A stretch of DNA of 17,496 nt from Flavobacterium psychrophilum. GTDB taxonomy: Bacteria > Bacteroidota > Bacteroidia > Flavobacteriales > Flavobacteriaceae. Positions within the stretch are counted from its first letter, which is position 1. Every line of letters begins with the position of its first letter. A program made the translations under genes and the position numbers. The stretch lies in the NCBI GenBank assembly GCA_945861915.1, contig CAMAWK010000025.1, positions 1 to 17,496 of the forward strand. The letters run 5' to 3'. The notes beneath the pieces are model-generated. The model saw only the letters and a program-made list of their open reading frames with translations. It searched no databases and was not told the origin of the DNA. Below, one piece after another: positions 8,518 to 14,545 of this stretch.

Positions 8518-8525
8518 CAAAAATA
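8518..8525 (-). promoter_or_regulatory. -7 element for the TlpA-like gene
   Basis: TATTTTTG on the minus strand, 39 bases before the ATG at 8478. No convincing -33 element is seen. Confidence 0.4.
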
Positions 8526-8588
8526 TAGTATTTAAATTTTTTAGCACCCCCTAAATTTGTTAATTTTTACTAAAAATATAAAAACAAA

Positions 8589-8616
8589 AAAACTCCAAGA
8601 AGAGTCTTGAAGTTTT
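8589..8616 (-). terminator. Terminator at the end of the tRNA-Arg unit
   Basis: Read on the minus strand, the stem arms AAAACTtCAAGA and TCTTGgAGTTTT (one internal mismatch, 4-base loop) are followed by a T-run. It lies just past the degenerate tRNA copy, and resembles in position the terminator after the intact tRNA. Confidence 0.7.
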
Positions 8617-8620
8617 ATTT

Positions 8621-8726
8621 GTGACTGCGGAGGGGTTTCCTGTCTGCCGACAGGCAGGGAACCCACAACACTCAGTGCCGAAATCTGATATTCTATTCAG
8701 TAAGCAGAAATATATCTAGTTGAACC
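8621..8726 (-). pseudogene. Degenerate tRNA-Arg copy
   Basis: This stretch repeats the neighbouring tRNA-Arg in pieces: GTGAC and GGAGGGGTT at its left end, then a nearly identical anticodon-arm block (8671-8700, including GCCGAAATCTGATATTCTAT), then TCTAGTTGAAC at 8716-8725. It cannot form a working tRNA. The T loop is replaced by an inserted palindrome (8638-8659), one base pair of the anticodon stem is lost (A-A), about 20 extra bases lie in the D region, and no 5' acceptor strand pairs with CGCAGTC. It most likely arose by tandem duplication of the tRNA and its terminator, followed by decay. Confidence 0.75.
8638..8659. repeat. Palindromic repeat inserted in the pseudo-tRNA T loop
   Basis: The core CTGTCTGCCGACAGGCAG is a near-perfect palindrome. 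Flanking GGGTT (8633-8637) and AACCC (8660-8664), the original T-stem arms, extend the hairpin. It is far richer in G+C than its surroundings. Short GC-rich palindromes of this kind recur in many flavobacterial genomes, but this is the only copy I see in the window. Confidence 0.6.
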
Positions 8727-8779
8727 AAACTTTAAATAAAATATCCTGATTTGGTGTTTCAAATTATTTTTTACGAAAA

Positions 8780-8811
8780 ACTCCTTGCAACAAATGAATG
8801 TTTCAAGGAGT
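8780..8811 (-). terminator. Terminator after tRNA-Arg
   Basis: The arms ACTCCTTG (8780-8787) and CAAGGAGT (8804-8811) pair perfectly around a 16-base loop. On the minus strand the second arm runs into TTTTT. It starts 4 bases after the tRNA 3' end. Confidence 0.75.
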
Positions 8812-8815
8812 GGTG

Positions 8816-8889
8816 TGACCTTGGAGGGGTTCGAACCCCCAACCCTCAGAGCCGAAATCTGATATTCTATCCAGTTGAACTACAAGGCC
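8816..8889 (-). tRNA. tRNA-Arg, anticodon TCG
   Basis: All arms fold. The acceptor stem is GGCCTTG with CAAGGTC (one G-U pair), the D arm is GTTC with GAAT, and the anticodon stem is TCAGA with TCTGA around the loop TTTCGGC, giving anticodon TCG, which reads CGA and other CGN arginine codons. The T arm has the canonical TTCGAAC loop. The discriminator base is A. CCA is not encoded exactly at the 3' end (CACCA follows with an offset), so it must be added after transcription. The GIY-YIG gene ends one base before the tRNA 5' end, so the tRNA is probably cut from a longer transcript. Confidence 0.95.
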
Positions 8890-8890
8890 A

Positions 8891-9136
8891 TTATTTCATT
8901 AACTTTTCTTTTAAAAATTCTCTTCCACTTCCTGTTTTGAAATATTTTTCACGAAGAACTGCTTCGCCTCTTGTTTGAAATGTTTGAAAATAAACTAATT
9001 TCCATGGCTTATAACCTTTTGTAGAAATTATTCTACCTGAATTATGTTCTTTTATTCGTTTATCTATATTCTCTGTATGACCTTTATAAGGTCTTCCATC
9101 CAATTCACTTTTTAAAACATAAACAAAATATTCCAT
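8891..9136 (-). CDS. Small GIY-YIG endonuclease-domain protein
   Basis: An 81-residue protein made of a single GIY-YIG fold. The first motif is FVYVLKS (residues 4-10), the second is GRPYKGHT, where YIG has become YKG, followed by the catalytic-type Arg in DKRIKEHNSG and the Glu in TRGEAVLREKYFK. The expected Tyr, Arg and Glu are all present, so nuclease activity is possible. Small stand-alone proteins of this family are common in flavobacteria and their role is unknown. It lies 27 bases downstream of the YqeY gene and its stop is one base from tRNA-Arg, on the same strand, so all three may share a transcript. It could be a nuclease that acts on nucleic acid structure, or a relic of a mobile element. 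Confidence 0.9.
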   Translation of the reverse strand: MEYFVYVLKSELDGRPYKGHTENIDKRIKEHNSGRIISTKGYKPWKLVYFQTFQTRGEAVLREKYFKTGSGREFLKEKLMK

Positions 9137-9163
9137 TAGTTATCGAATAAAGAATATGCTTAT

Positions 9164-9613
9164 TTACGTCAAAAGTTTTTTAACGATTGTCGAAATAGTT
9201 TTTCCTTCAGCAGTTCCTCCTAATTGTGCAGCGGCTAATCCCATAACTTTTCCCATGGAAGCAATACCTGTTGCGCCTGTTTCTGAAATGATTTTAGCGA
9301 TTATAGCTTCTACTTCTACTTCACTTAATTGTGCAGGTAAGAATTTTTCGATTACTGCAATTTGTGCTAATTCTGGTTCTGCCAAATCCATTCGGTTTTG
9401 CTCAGTGAAAATATTCGCACTATCTTTTCTGGTTTTTACCAATTTTTGAAGCAATTTTATTTCATCCGCTTCAGAAATTTCTTCTTTTGAACCCGAGGCA
9501 GTTTGTGCTAAAAGCAATTCCGATTTGATAGCTCTTAAAGCCTCTAATGCGATAGTATCTTTGGCTCTCATGGCGGTTTTGATTTCCTCCATGATTTGTG
9601 ATGATAAACTCAT
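9164..9613 (-). CDS. GatB/YqeY-family protein
   Basis: A 149-residue cytoplasmic protein matching the stand-alone YqeY family, which resembles the tRNA-binding C-terminal part of the GatB amidotransferase subunit. The chosen ATG at 9613 gives MSLSSQIMEEIKTAMRAKD, the usual family start; the frame is open for 38 more codons upstream, but these are hydrophobic and non-typical. Recognisable segments are LEALRAIKSELLLAQ (about 22-36), KLVKTRKDSANIF, EKFLPAQLSEVEVEAII and MGKVMGLAAAQLGGTAEGKTIS near the end. The biochemical role is unsettled; a link to tRNA is inferred from the fold and is supported loosely by the tRNA gene downstream. A -7 element lies at 9694-9701. Confidence 0.93.
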   Translation of the reverse strand: MSLSSQIMEEIKTAMRAKDTIALEALRAIKSELLLAQTASGSKEEISEADEIKLLQKLVKTRKDSANIFTEQNRMDLAEPELAQIAVIEKFLPAQLSEVEVEAIIAKIISETGATGIASMGKVMGLAAAQLGGTAEGKTISTIVKKLLT

Positions 9614-9693
9614 ATAAAAGTATGATTTTAGAATTATGATTTTGAAAAACAGTAGTTTCATTTCAATTAAAAATGAACAGCTAACAAAGTCCG

Positions 9694-9701
9694 CAAATGT
9701 A
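9694..9701 (-). promoter_or_regulatory. Possible -7 element for the YqeY/GIY-YIG/tRNA unit
   Basis: TACATTTG on the minus strand, 80 bases before the YqeY ATG. No TTTG lies at the expected distance upstream. Confidence 0.35.
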
Positions 9702-9797
9702 AAAAAAATAAACAAATTGAATATCACACAACCGATTTAAATTAGGAATAAATACATTTTTAAATTCCCATTTCTAATTAAAAAAGACAGTCGTTTT

Positions 9798-9819
9798 ATA
9801 TACTAAAATAGTATATTTG
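9798..9819 (+). promoter_or_regulatory. -7 element overlapped by a perfect inverted repeat
   Basis: TATATTTG (9812-9819) fits the -7 consensus. A perfect inverted repeat, ATATACTA-aaa-TAGTATAT (9798-9816), covers most of it, so a bound dimer would block the promoter. The element is only 8 bases before the ATG at 9828. Confidence 0.45.
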
Positions 9820-9827
9820 GTGTCGAA

Positions 9828-10808
9828 ATGAATATCACTTCTCAAATAAAGCAACCCATCATGAATGAAATGGAACTTTTTGAAAAAAAGTTCCATGAAT
9901 CCATGTCTTCGCAAGTAGCGTTGCTGAACCGAATTACCTATTACATTGTAAATCGAAAAGGAAAACAAATGCGTCCGATGTTTGTTTTCTTGACCGCCAA
10001 AATGGTTTCGGCTGGAGAAGTGAACGAAAGAACGTATCGAGGAGCTTGTGTAATAGAACTGATTCATACAGCTACTTTAGTTCATGATGACGTGGTAGAT
10101 GATAGCAATCGAAGAAGAAATTTTTTTTCTATTAATGCTCTTTGGAAGAATAAAATTGCGGTTTTAGTGGGCGATTATTTATTGTCTAAAGGTTTGTTAT
10201 TATCTATTGATAATGGTGATTTCGATTTACTTCGGATTATATCGGTTGCAGTACGAGAAATGAGCGAAGGGGAATTATTGCAAATCGAAAAAGCCAGAAG
10301 ATTGGATATTACAGAGGATGTATATTATGAAATCATCCGTAAAAAAACTGCCACATTAATCGCTGCTTGTTGTGCTTTGGGTGCAAAATCGGTTTTTGAA
10401 GAAGAGGAAGCTCAGGTAGAAAATATGCGTAAATTTGGTGAGCTCATTGGAATGGCTTTTCAAATCAAGGATGATTTATTTGATTATACGGATGAAGCCA
10501 TTGGAAAACCCACTGGTATTGACATTAAGGAACAAAAAATGACTTTGCCGCTTATTCATGTTTTAAATAATTGCAGCTCCAAAGAAAAATCGTGGCTTAT
10601 CAATTCAATCAAAAACCACAATAAAGACAAAAAACGAGTAAAAGAAGTTATTGCTTTTGTAAAAGAAAATAACGGATTATCCTATGCCGAAGAAAAAATG
10701 ATTGAATTTCAACAAGAAGCATTGTTACTTTTGAATAATTATCCAAAATCGGCTTACAAAGACGCTTTGATTTTGATGGTTAATTATGTGATTGAAAGGA
10801 AAAAATAG
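9828..10808 (+). CDS. Polyprenyl diphosphate synthase
   Basis: A 326-residue trans-prenyltransferase that extends allylic diphosphates with isopentenyl diphosphate to make the side chain of menaquinone. Both aspartate-rich motifs are intact: the first in LVHDDVVDDSNRRR (DDVVD, followed by the Arg pair) and the second in QIKDDLFDYTD. The KGKQMRP motif that binds diphosphate is near residue 45. Flavobacteria mostly use menaquinone-6, so hexaprenyl is a reasonable guess for the product length, but the sequence alone does not settle it. The start at 9828 keeps an N-terminal SQIKQPI segment; ATG 9861 is an alternative and would leave a more normal leader after the -7 element at 9812. dnaG follows after 49 bases. 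Confidence 0.93.
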   Translation: MNITSQIKQPIMNEMELFEKKFHESMSSQVALLNRITYYIVNRKGKQMRPMFVFLTAKMVSAGEVNERTYRGACVIELIHTATLVHDDVVDDSNRRRNFFSINALWKNKIAVLVGDYLLSKGLLLSIDNGDFDLLRIISVAVREMSEGELLQIEKARRLDITEDVYYEIIRKKTATLIAACCALGAKSVFEEEEAQVENMRKFGELIGMAFQIKDDLFDYTDEAIGKPTGIDIKEQKMTLPLIHVLNNCSSKEKSWLINSIKNHNKDKKRVKEVIAFVKENNGLSYAEEKMIEFQQEALLLLNNYPKSAYKDALILMVNYVIERKK

Positions 10809-10857
10809 ACTGTTTCAAAGGAATTTAAATAGAAAGTAAAATAAAATCTCATACAAA

Positions 10858-12837
10858 TTGATTTCAAAAACCACCATAGACACTGTTTTCGAAACTGCTC
10901 GAGTTGAGGAGGTTATTGGTGATTTTGTACAATTAAAACGTGCTGGAAGTAATTTTAAAGGGTTGAGCCCGTTTTCGGATGAGCGTTCGCCTTCGTTTAT
11001 GGTTTCGCCAGCCAAGGGAATTTGGAAAGATTTTAGCTCCGGAAAAGGAGGGAATGCAGTGGCTTTCTTAATAGAACATTCTCATTTTACCTATCCTGAA
11101 GCGATTCGGTATTTGGCAAACAAATACAATATAGAAATTGAAGAAACCGAACAAACCGATGCTGAAAAAGCCATAACAGATGTTCGCGAAAGCATGTATT
11201 TAGTGTCTGAATTTGCCAAAGATTATTTCCACAACACACTTTTACACGCCGAAGAAGGCAAAGCTATTGGTTTAACTTATTTCAAAGAACGAGGTTTTAC
11301 TTCTGAAACCATACATAAATTTGCTTTGGGCTATTCTCCCGAAACCTGGGATGCTTTTACCAGAGAAGCACTTGGAAAAGGCTATAAATTAGAATTTCTA
11401 GAAAGTACCGGTTTGACAATTCCCAAAGAAGACAGACCTTTCGATCGATTTAAAGGTCGAGTAATGTTCCCAATACAAAGTATGTCTGGGAGAGTTTTAG
11501 GATTTGGCGGACGAATTTTAACAAGCGATAAAAAAGCAGCAAAATACCTCAATTCGCCCGAGAGTGAAATTTACCACAAGAGTAAAGTATTATATGGAAT
11601 TTTTCAAGCAAAGCAAGCCATTGCCAAACAAAATAATTGCTATTTAGTTGAGGGTTATACCGATGTCATTCAGTTTAATCAAGCAGGAATTGAAAATGTG
11701 GTGGCTTCGTCAGGAACGGCATTAACACCTGACCAAATAAGATTAATCAACAGATTAACTAAAAACATAACTGTTCTTTTTGATGGTGATGCAGCGGGAT
11801 TGCGGGCTTCAATTCGAGGAATTGATTTAATTTTGGAAGAAGGAATGAACGTAAAAGTTTGTACTTTTCCTGACGGTGAAGATCCTGATAGTTTTGCTAA
11901 GAAAACACCTTATGAGGAATTAGTCAACTATTTAGAAGAAAACGCGAAAGATTTTATTCAGTTTAAAGCCTCTTTACTGATGAAAGACGCTAAAAACGAT
12001 CCTATCAAAAAAGCGGATTTAATTCGAGATATGGTTATTAGTATTTCTAAAATTCCAGATCGAATTCAACGGGAAATATACATTCAAGAATGTTCCAGAA
12101 TAATGGATATTTCTGAACAGGTTTTGGTGAGCACTTTGGCACAATTGATTCAAAAAGACATTTCTGAACTTGGAAAAAAGCAAAAACAGGAACAAAAAGC
12201 TTTTGAAGTTGTAAAAAATGATGCGCCAATTCAAGTCGAAAAAATAGATATTCTATACGGTTTAGAAAGAAAAATTATAGAAATTCTATTATTATACGGA
12301 AATAGAACCGAAGAATTTGAAGACGTTCTTTTAAAAACAAATCAAGAAGGAGAAATTGAACATATGTCGGAAAAGAAGGAGTATAAAGTTTTTCAGCGAA
12401 TTTATTTGAGCTTACAAGAAGACGAAGTAGAATTAGCAAATCCACTATTTCGAGATATATTTAATAATTTAATATCCTATTTTCATCAAAATGAAAGTTT
12501 TAACATCGAACACTATTTAATGCATTTACAGCCTAAATTTGCTCAAGAAGTGACTGATATATTGATGGAAGATGAGCGATTGGTATTGCATAATTGGGAA
12601 GGACAAAATATTTTTCCGAAGACAAAAAGTGACTCGATAAGTCAATATGTCTCAGAAACTATTTTAACCTTAAGATGGCATTTAGTTGATAAGATTATAG
12701 ATGAACTAAAAAATTCTGTATCGGCTGAATCTACTTCAGACAATACAGAATCTTTATCAATGGCAATGGATTATTATAAACTCATCAATTCATTTGCTAA
12801 AAAACTAGGAAGAGTTTTATCTAGAAATATCGTTTAA
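10858..12837 (+). CDS. dnaG: DNA primase DnaG with zinc-less CHC2 domain
   Basis: The replicative primase, 659 residues, which lays RNA primers for DNA synthesis. It starts with TTG at 10858: a stop lies in frame at 10837, there is no ATG between, and the next Met is residue 49, inside the first domain. The N-terminal CHC2-like domain (1-100) keeps its fold signature (SPFSDERSPSFMVSP and GKGGNAVAFL), but the four zinc ligands are replaced by Ser37, Ser40, Asp58 and Ser61. The catalytic Toprim domain is intact, with Glu265 in LVEGYTD, Asp309 and Asp311 in LFDGDAAG, and EDPDS at 341-345. The C-terminal 200 residues should bind the replicative helicase. It is probably cotranscribed with the prenyltransferase and ends in a 4-base overlap with a convergent regulator gene. 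Confidence 0.96.
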   Translation: MISKTTIDTVFETARVEEVIGDFVQLKRAGSNFKGLSPFSDERSPSFMVSPAKGIWKDFSSGKGGNAVAFLIEHSHFTYPEAIRYLANKYNIEIEETEQTDAEKAITDVRESMYLVSEFAKDYFHNTLLHAEEGKAIGLTYFKERGFTSETIHKFALGYSPETWDAFTREALGKGYKLEFLESTGLTIPKEDRPFDRFKGRVMFPIQSMSGRVLGFGGRILTSDKKAAKYLNSPESEIYHKSKVLYGIFQAKQAIAKQNNCYLVEGYTDVIQFNQAGIENVVASSGTALTPDQIRLINRLTKNITVLFDGDAAGLRASIRGIDLILEEGMNVKVCTFPDGEDPDSFAKKTPYEELVNYLEENAKDFIQFKASLLMKDAKNDPIKKADLIRDMVISISKIPDRIQREIYIQECSRIMDISEQVLVSTLAQLIQKDISELGKKQKQEQKAFEVVKNDAPIQVEKIDILYGLERKIIEILLLYGNRTEEFEDVLLKTNQEGEIEHMSEKKEYKVFQRIYLSLQEDEVELANPLFRDIFNNLISYFHQNESFNIEHYLMHLQPKFAQEVTDILMEDERLVLHNWEGQNIFPKTKSDSISQYVSETILTLRWHLVDKIIDELKNSVSAESTSDNTESLSMAMDYYKLINSFAKKLGRVLSRNIV

Positions 12838-13463
12838 ACGATTTCGAGTGTTTTTGCTTTGTTAACCAAATCTACTAAATTAGTAACATTTAGTTTTTGT
12901 AAAAGTCTTAATTTGTATGTACTTACCGTTTTTTCATTCAATCCCAAAATAGCGGCGATTTCATTATTTTTTTTACCATCACTCAAATAACGTAAAACTT
13001 CCACTTCGCGATTGGATAACTTTCTATACAAACGTTCACTTTTCTTTTGTTTGGCAATCAAGTCAAGATTTCGTTTTACGTTTTCATCCATGATTATTTT
13101 TCCTTGATTTACTTTTGTAATAGCTTGACCTAAAGTTTCTAATTTTTCTTTCTTCGACAAAAACCCAGAAACACCTGCTTTAATAGCGTTTGGCGCATAT
13201 ACCTGCTCTGAAAGATCACTGTAAATAATGATTTTTGTTTTTGGAAAATTCTTCAAAATAGATTTAACTTCAAAAATACTTGAAAGTCCATCCATTTCTA
13301 AATCTAAAATCAACACATCAACTTCTTTTGTAAGTAAGATATCTCTAATCATTAAAAAACTCCCTACATTGGCAGCTATTGAAATGTTATCATGGTCCTT
13401 AAAATATGACTTTACACCATAATGAACAACTGGGTGAGAATCGGCTAAACAAACTTTTATCAT
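12834..13463 (-). CDS. NarL/FixJ-type response regulator (orphan)
   Basis: A 209-residue regulator. The receiver domain (1-120) has the phospho-accepting Asp54 in LILDLEMDG, a Ser in IIYSDL and the lysine in GFLSKKE. The metal-binding acidic pair is altered, with LADSHP in place of the usual ADDHP, so only Asp8 remains. The C-terminal LuxR-type helix-turn-helix (about 145-205) is standard: LSNREVEVLRYLSDGKKNNEIA, then LNEKTVSTYKLRLLQKL. No kinase gene is adjacent. It lies 144 bases downstream of nadE on the same strand, and its stop overlaps that of dnaG. Regulators of this shape are common in flavobacteria; the target is unknown, and control by phosphorylation is likely weakened or changed. 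Confidence 0.93.
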   Translation of the reverse strand: MIKVCLADSHPVVHYGVKSYFKDHDNISIAANVGSFLMIRDILLTKEVDVLILDLEMDGLSSIFEVKSILKNFPKTKIIIYSDLSEQVYAPNAIKAGVSGFLSKKEKLETLGQAITKVNQGKIIMDENVKRNLDLIAKQKKSERLYRKLSNREVEVLRYLSDGKKNNEIAAILGLNEKTVSTYKLRLLQKLNVTNLVDLVNKAKTLEIV

Positions 13464-13607
13464 AATAGTAAGATTTAAAATAAAACATAAAGTGTAAAAA
13501 TAACGTAAAATTTACAATTAACTAATTTAACCTGCATAAAAATACAAATTGTTTTAAAATTTATTATATTTTGTGTTACTTTTTTTACTTATCACAGATG
13601 TACAAAA

Positions 13608-14414
13608 TTATCTTAATTCAGATGAAATTATACAAACAGGAATTTCATTCATTTTGTGTTTGTTTGCAGCATTCAATTTTTTAAAAATTTCAAAAACAAT
13701 CTTTTCTCTACCGCTAAAATCGTTAGGTGTTTTCCCTTTCTCATTTTCAAACATAGCCCATTCTAATTCATCGTAACTTGCTCCCAATTGATCTTCATCG
13801 GTTCTATCGTCACCAAACAAACCATCCGTTGGAGAAGCCACTAATATTGAATTTGGGATTTTTAAATAAGCACCTAATGCATACACATCTGATTTCATTA
13901 AATCTGCAATCGGACTCAAATCGACGCCTCCATCTCCGTATTTTGTATAAAATCCGACTCCAAAATCCTCCACTTTATTTCCTGTTCCGGCGACTAATAA
14001 ATTATGAATTCCAGCAAAATAATATAAAGTTGTCATTCTAATTCGGGCTCGAGTATTGGCTAATGCCAAATTCACTTTGTCTATATCTTTCTTATTAGGA
14101 ACTACCTGCCTGAAACCTTCGAAAACCGTTGTTAGATCAACTTGAGCGTTTGTCACATTTGAAAATCGCTTCATCAACTGTTCGATATGCTCTTTGGCTC
14201 TATTCACTTGGCTTGGCGCTTGATGAATCGGCATTTCTACACACAAAGTGGCTAACCCGGTTTGCGCACAAAGTGCAGAAGTTACAGCAGAATCTACTCC
14301 TCCAGAAATTCCCACAACAAAACCTGCTACTTTTGCGTTTTCAGCATAGGTTTTTAACCAATTTACAATATGCAAGTTTACTTTTTCAACTTTGATTGTG
14401 CTATTTTTAGTCAT
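13608..14414 (-). CDS. nadE: NAD synthetase (ammonia-dependent type)
   Basis: The last step of NAD biosynthesis: ATP-dependent amidation of nicotinate adenine dinucleotide. The 268-residue length fits the single-domain, ammonia-using form, with no N-terminal glutaminase domain. The start at 14414 gives MTKNSTIKVEKV; the frame extends 20 codons further upstream but across the promoter. The PP-loop is GFVVGISGGVDSAVTSAL (31-48). Further family segments are VNLALANTRARIRMTTLYY, LLVAGTGNKVEDFGVGFYTKYGDGGVDLSPIADL (split here by reading; about 160-193) and PTDGLFGDDRTDEDQLG. It is divergent from gldB, with the two -7 elements back to back at 14446-14461. Confidence 0.96.
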   Translation of the reverse strand: MTKNSTIKVEKVNLHIVNWLKTYAENAKVAGFVVGISGGVDSAVTSALCAQTGLATLCVEMPIHQAPSQVNRAKEHIEQLMKRFSNVTNAQVDLTTVFEGFRQVVPNKKDIDKVNLALANTRARIRMTTLYYFAGIHNLLVAGTGNKVEDFGVGFYTKYGDGGVDLSPIADLMKSDVYALGAYLKIPNSILVASPTDGLFGDDRTDEDQLGASYDELEWAMFENEKGKTPNDFSGREKIVFEIFKKLNAANKHKMNEIPVCIISSELR

Positions 14415-14419
14415 AATTC

Positions 14420-14453
14420 TTTGAATTTTTAAAAAGTAGGAATCGTATATTTG
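14420..14453 (+). promoter_or_regulatory. Promoter of the gldB operon
   Basis: TTTG (14420-14423), a 22-base spacer and TATATTTG (14446-14453) match the Bacteroidota consensus. Transcription would start near 14459, leaving a leader of about 87 bases. The -33 element lies 6 bases from the nadE start codon. Confidence 0.6.
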
Positions 14454-14461
14454 CAAAAATA
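14454..14461 (-). promoter_or_regulatory. -7 element of nadE
   Basis: TATTTTTG on the minus strand, 39 bases before the nadE ATG and directly abutting the gldB -7 element. The -33 region is not obvious. Confidence 0.45.
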
Positions 14462-14545
14462 AATAATTTATCATCTTTGATAAACGAATCTATAGTAATC
14501 TTTTTGAAATAGGAGATTATTTAACATTTATCGACCTTATAGTAT

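Noticed and set aside
8751..8978. Plus-strand frame of 75 codons across the tRNA-Arg gene
   Set aside because: It is the antisense translation of the tRNA and of the GIY-YIG gene end; the GVRTPNPQSRN-type peptide is a well-known false gene product over tRNAs.
13530..13560. Possible third LytTR-like site (minus-strand TATGCAGG followed by an AT-rich stretch with TGTAAA)
   Set aside because: The first half resembles sites A and B, but the second half is shifted by about 3 bases, so the 21-base spacing is lost; chance similarity in AT-rich DNA is likely.
13464..13607. Spacer between nadE and the orphan regulator
   Set aside because: AT-rich; TAATTTTG on the minus strand at 13603-13610 overlaps the nadE stop but is 140 bases from the regulator start with no -33 partner, so no feature was called.
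13778..14395. Plus-strand frames of 87-88 codons opposite nadE
   Set aside because: nadE is unambiguous on the minus strand; these translations show no domain and no promoter.
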